Positions 6,658 through 9,106 of a DNA stretch of 9,106 nucleotides are shown here, piece after piece. Source of the DNA: Methanomicrobia archaeon LH_S13 (GTDB lineage Archaea; Halobacteriota; Syntropharchaeia; Alkanophagales; Methanospirareceae); assembly GCA_023659785.1 (NCBI GenBank), contig JAGXOR010000045.1, positions 1 to 9,106 of the forward strand, given 5' to 3'. A program made the position numbers and the translations under genes. Under the pieces are notes generated by a model that saw nothing but the letters and a program-made list of their open reading frames with translations, ran no database searches and was not told the origin of the DNA. How positions within the stretch are numbered: position 1 is the stretch's first letter; each line of letters begins with the position of its first letter.

Positions 6658-8805
6658 CTATTTCTCCACCAATTTCGCCGCCTTCACCACTAATCTCGCG
6701 GTATTCTCATCCTCCTCCTCTATCTCGCTTTCCACTATAACAAGTCTTTTCTTGAACATTGATGCAGGTCCATCCAACACCAGAGATTCAAATTCGCCGC
6801 CTTCTCCTGAGATGTTCATCCCAACAAACTTTTGGAAAGTTTGATCAAAATGCTTCGCAACAAACTTTTGGAAAGTTTGATTAAAACGGTTTGCTATTTC
6901 ATTATCCAATTCCGCCAACCGATCAATGTCCTCCATCGTTATCCTCCTACCAAGCCAGCTCTTGTCCAGACCATACGCACTGATACCCGTGAAAATCACC
7001 TCGAAAGTGGTTACCACGAGCCGCATCTCTGTTTCCTGATTGATCTGCCACAAAGGCGAGAACACCTTGAGGTTTTCTTCAGCAGCAATTCGTTCTATTC
7101 GTTCTTTTTGATAATTACTCCATAATGCGCCTGTTATAACACCTTCTATCTCATATCTCGCCTTTGCTTCCCTAAACGCAGCTCGCAAGTCCTTCAGCTC
7201 CTTCTCTTTCTCTCCTAACGTCTCTTTCATAACCAGAGGCAAGCCAATCGCTTCAGCTTGCAGCTCCACCAGCTCTACCGCAGGCGTATGGAACATATAC
7301 GATTCGGGATTCTGACTTTTTAGCGTGATTAAACATTCTACCGGATAGTCTTCCTTCAGCATGAGCCAGAGTGCATAAGTACTGTCCTTACCAGAGCTGA
7401 AAAGGCAACCCAGCTTTACGTTTCGAGAAGGGTAGAAAGACCTCAGATAATCCTTCTTATACCTGTATCCTCTGTTCTTTGCAAGCTTTTCTATCCCCTT
7501 AAGGAAATTCGAGCCGTACTGCATCGCTCTTTTTTTTCTGCTCGCAACTTCCTCCAGCCCCAGGTCTCTCGCTATTTGTCTTAAAATTACCTTGTTTTCA
7601 GTCTTATCATGCGACAATTTATACGCTGCCGGTATTCTCAATGCGTAATCCACGAGGTTCGTAGCCAAAAAAGGTGCTCGTAACGAAATCCCTTGCGACT
7701 TCGCTACCAGTTCGTCCCGGTAAAGGTCGCGTTCATGCATCCGCAACAGACCAGCCAAGCATTCCACATTCAAATCCCCCTTTTTCACTCGTTTATGTCT
7801 TTCGTATCCTGCGAATAGCTCCTCTGCACCGAGACCCGAAAAAACAGTCATAACTCCGAAATCTTCTTTCGCCGCTTCACACGCAACATACGTGGGCAAC
7901 GCAACGCCCACTTTTACAACATCCGTGTCCTCAATCAATGGAACGACTTCTTTGAGATATCTCTCAAGTTCTCCAACCCTTATTCTCTTTATTTTCAACT
8001 TCAAGCCCAAATCCGCTGCAATACGCTTCGCATATCCCAAATCCTCCGCTTCTTTCATACCCGGCTCTTCTACCGCCACGGTATAACCCTCAAAATCAGC
8101 ACCCAAATCCTTACACAAATAAGCAATAAGTGTGGAATCCAATCCACCGGAAAAGAGCACGCCAAATCTCTCATCCTGCGGTATTCTCCACGAAATACTT
8201 TCTCGCAGCAAGTTCAGCAATTCTTCTTTTATTCTCTCCCCTCCTTCTTTTAGCTCTGGTTCAATGTCAAAAAAATCTCTTTTCTCGAAACTCACTCTGT
8301 CTTCTTTTATGTTGTATTTCAATAGTGTTCTCGGGTCCAATTCCACAGCATGCGGAAATCCCATTGCTTCTAACATTTTTTTCTCCGAAGCAAATGCAAA
8401 TCCATCCGCATGCGCGAAATAAACTGGCTTTAAGCCTATTACATCTCGTGCTATCTGCAACTCATCGCTATTGTCTTCACGTACCCAATACGCAAATGCA
8501 TATACCGCATCAAACCTTTCCTTTAGCTCCTTCAAATTATATTTGTATACTTCTGCATCTGCAACAAACTTGTTTTTTAAACCTTTTCTTAAAAGAGAAG
8601 CTTTACATGAGCAGCATGCGATGCAATTTTTGCTTTTCTCCCCTTTCACCGCCTGTTTTAATTCCTGCAAGTTTTTTGAACGCCAATCACCGTTTTCGGT
8701 GCTAATCCAAAAACCTGTTTTTTCTCTGTTCTTAAGCCCTTCTAAACCCTTGATTACAAGCTCTACGGATTTTTCGTTGTTAAAAGCACCTGTTATTACA
8801 CACAT
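6658..8805 (-). CDS. Glutamine amidotransferase / asparagine-synthase-like / diphthine-ammonia ligase (Dph6-like) fusion
   Basis: Three parts are visible in 715 residues. Residues 2-150 form a class II glutaminase: Cys2 (MCVITG), DAEVYKY, FDAVYAFAYW, LQIARDVIGLKPVYF, FASEK. It lacks a clear HRGPD loop. Residues 195-430 form an asparagine-synthase-like PP-loop domain with FSGGLDST (218-225), SGLGAEELFAGY (323-334) and RAPFLATNLVDYALRIP. Residues 463-715 resemble Dph6: SSGKDST (470-476), GALWSNYQKERIER (559-572), GLDKSWLGRRI and GEGGEFESLVLDGP (667-680). Dph6 amidates diphthine on elongation factor 2 using ATP and ammonia. The fused glutaminase could supply the ammonia from glutamine; that is inference. 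The start is ATG 8805, because only this places the nucleophile Cys at position 2; ATG 8808 and TTG 8820 lie just upstream. No SD is seen, which fits a near-leaderless transcript. A 12-residue tandem duplication precedes GEGGEFE. G+C is clearly higher than in the ATPase operon. Confidence 0.85.
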   Translation of the reverse strand: MCVITGAFNNEKSVELVIKGLEGLKNREKTGFWISTENGDWRSKNLQELKQAVKGEKSKNCIACCSCKASLLRKGLKNKFVADAEVYKYNLKELKERFDAVYAFAYWVREDNSDELQIARDVIGLKPVYFAHADGFAFASEKKMLEAMGFPHAVELDPRTLLKYNIKEDRVSFEKRDFFDIEPELKEGGERIKEELLNLLRESISWRIPQDERFGVLFSGGLDSTLIAYLCKDLGADFEGYTVAVEEPGMKEAEDLGYAKRIAADLGLKLKIKRIRVGELERYLKEVVPLIEDTDVVKVGVALPTYVACEAAKEDFGVMTVFSGLGAEELFAGYERHKRVKKGDLNVECLAGLLRMHERDLYRDELVAKSQGISLRAPFLATNLVDYALRIPAAYKLSHDKTENKVILRQIARDLGLEEVASRKKRAMQYGSNFLKGIEKLAKNRGYRYKKDYLRSFYPSRNVKLGCLFSSGKDSTYALWLMLKEDYPVECLITLKSQNPESYMFHTPAVELVELQAEAIGLPLVMKETLGEKEKELKDLRAAFREAKARYEIEGVITGALWSNYQKERIERIAAEENLKVFSPLWQINQETEMRLVVTTFEVIFTGISAYGLDKSWLGRRITMEDIDRLAELDNEIANRFNQTFQKFVAKHFDQTFQKFVGMNISGEGGEFESLVLDGPASMFKKRLVIVESEIEEEDENTARLVVKAAKLVEK
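6823..6894 (+). repeat. 36-bp in-frame tandem duplication inside the Dph6-like domain
   Basis: Two adjacent 36-bp units, 6823-6858 and 6859-6894, agree at 32 of 36 positions by hand count; the first 23 bases are identical. In the protein they give F-N-Q-T-F-Q-K-F-V-A-K-H and F-D-Q-T-F-Q-K-F-V-G-M-N, just before the GEGGEFE motif. The unit length is a multiple of three, so the frame is kept. Confidence 0.9.
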
Positions 8806-8841
8806 CATAATTCTGGACAATAATTATATTCATTATTTTGC

Positions 8842-8860
8842 AATTTATAAATATAAAAAC
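8842..8860 (-). promoter_or_regulatory. TATA-like promoter for the amidase/Dph6 fusion
   Basis: The minus strand carries TTTTTATATTTATAAATT here, about 40-55 nt before ATG 8805. Transcription would begin near 8820-8830, leaving a very short leader without an SD. Confidence 0.5.
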
Positions 8861-8900
8861 ATGAAGATTTACGGGTTAAGTTAAGTAGCCCATTTAATTA

Positions 8901-8936
8901 GTGAACTACTCCTCGCTATCGCAAGGGGCTTCCTCC
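8901..8936 (-). mobile_element. Right end of an IS200/IS605-family (TnpB-type) element
   Basis: The minus strand reads GAAGCCCCTTGCGATAGCG followed by AGGAGTAGTTCAC. CCTTGC pairs with GCGAGG (one G-T wobble) around a GATA loop, and the stem extends outward with one mismatch. An AAGCCCC...stem-loop...GGGGTAGTTCA layout is typical of the right ends of IS200/IS605-type TnpB elements, where the same DNA encodes the 3' part of the guide (omega/reRNA). The element body would run rightward out of the window. The last base of the element would be near 8901, and the flanking DNA to the left would supply any guide. The match is to a remembered consensus. Confidence 0.6.
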
Positions 8937-8938
8937 TT

Positions 8939-9073
8939 CTACAATATAACTTGCGGAGTGGCTGTTGTTGCCATGGTCTTGAATACTCTGGGCTTCGTAG
9001 ACAGACCTTTATATCTGTTCCGTGGCAATGCAAAAATAAAGGCACCGTTATTCCACATCATCTTCTTTTTCAT
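8939..9073 (-). pseudogene. Possible decayed TnpB C-terminal frame
   Basis: ATG 9073 to TAG 8939-8941 is a 44-codon frame, MKKKMMWNNGAFIFALPRN continuing to KTMATTATPQVIL. In the same frame past the stop come KEEAPCDSEE and a second stop, lying over the right-end hairpin. TnpB genes commonly end just before or within this hairpin with a Thr/Ser-rich tail and an EA(S/P) segment, which is what I see. None of the TnpB catalytic RuvC motifs or zinc-finger cysteines are present in this short piece, and an in-frame TGA lies just upstream of the ATG. It is therefore best read as the remains of a tnpB 3' end rather than a gene. 8821-8900 holds only the promoter of the neighbouring fusion gene. Confidence 0.3.
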
Positions 9074-9106
9074 GCTAAATCAAGACAAAAGGAGGAATAT
9101 GGAGGA

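Noticed and set aside
8130..8705. Long plus-strand open frame of 191 codons
   Set aside because: It is antisense to the well-supported amidase/Dph6 fusion, and its Leu/Cys/His-rich product is typical of an antisense shadow.
8809..8820. TTG 8820 as start of the amidase/Dph6 fusion
   Set aside because: Class II glutaminases need Cys directly after the initiator Met; ATG 8805 gives MCVITG, TTG 8820 adds five extra residues.
9089..9106. AGGAGG followed by ATG at 9099 on the plus strand, as a gene start at the window edge
   Set aside because: The spacing is only 3 nt and two codons remain in the window, so nothing can be supported.

Overview
The window looks archaeal. Its genes carry GGTG/GGAGG-type ribosome binding sites close to A/T-rich TATA-like boxes, and it encodes a diphthamide-synthesis (Dph6-type) domain, a secreted CARDB/Pro-Thr-rich protein and PIN and HEPN remnants. 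Together these suggest an uncultivated euryarchaeon, perhaps of the methane-cycling Methanophagales/ANME-1 or Methanosarcinales kind. The lineage is a guess from style, not a measurement. Every well-supported gene is on the minus strand.

Positions 29-4839 (transcribed right to left) form a compact AT-rich operon. It starts with a promoter near 4885, followed by a 714-residue protein I cannot assign, a BrxC/BrxD-like P-loop ATPase, a second ATPase of the same family, and the first 25 or so codons of a HEPN-type protein. Gaps are 6 nt, 15 nt and a GTGA overlap. The two ATPases are similar in length (422 and 416 codons) and share a Cys-containing N-terminus, a GG(M/V)PP...VGR segment, Walker A and Walker B. 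The second ATPase has an in-frame TAA at codon 59. The HEPN gene breaks off into sequence whose plus strand ends like an archaeal CRISPR repeat (ATTGAAAC). I read this as a candidate BREX-related defence module of unfamiliar composition, partly decayed or cut at the left edge.

Positions 4840-5552 are a scrap zone: a plus-strand tail resembling an AbrB/VapB antitoxin, a minus-strand PIN toxin remnant with a one-base frameshift, and unexplained sequence that includes a possible 35-residue membrane microprotein.

Positions 5553-6368 hold a signal-peptide CARDB surface protein that seems to lose its normal C-terminus at 5553; its true start is ATG 6305, just below a strong SD. Positions 6400-6632 hold a possible 50-residue ORF and a terminator-like hairpin.

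Positions 6658-8805 encode a three-part fusion of class II glutaminase, asparagine-synthase-like PP-loop and Dph6-like PP-loop, plausibly a self-contained diphthamide amidation enzyme. A 36-bp in-frame tandem duplication lies just before its conserved GEGGEFE motif. It has a TATA box at about 8842-8860.

Positions 8901-9073 look like the right end of an IS200/IS605 (TnpB-type) element that continues beyond the window, with a hairpin followed by GTAGTTCAC and a decayed reading frame.

Base composition changes sharply: a hand count of one 60-nt line in the operon (4021-4080) gives 14 G+C, against 30 in a line of the Dph6 fusion (7621-7680). This fits acquisition of the ATPase operon as an island.
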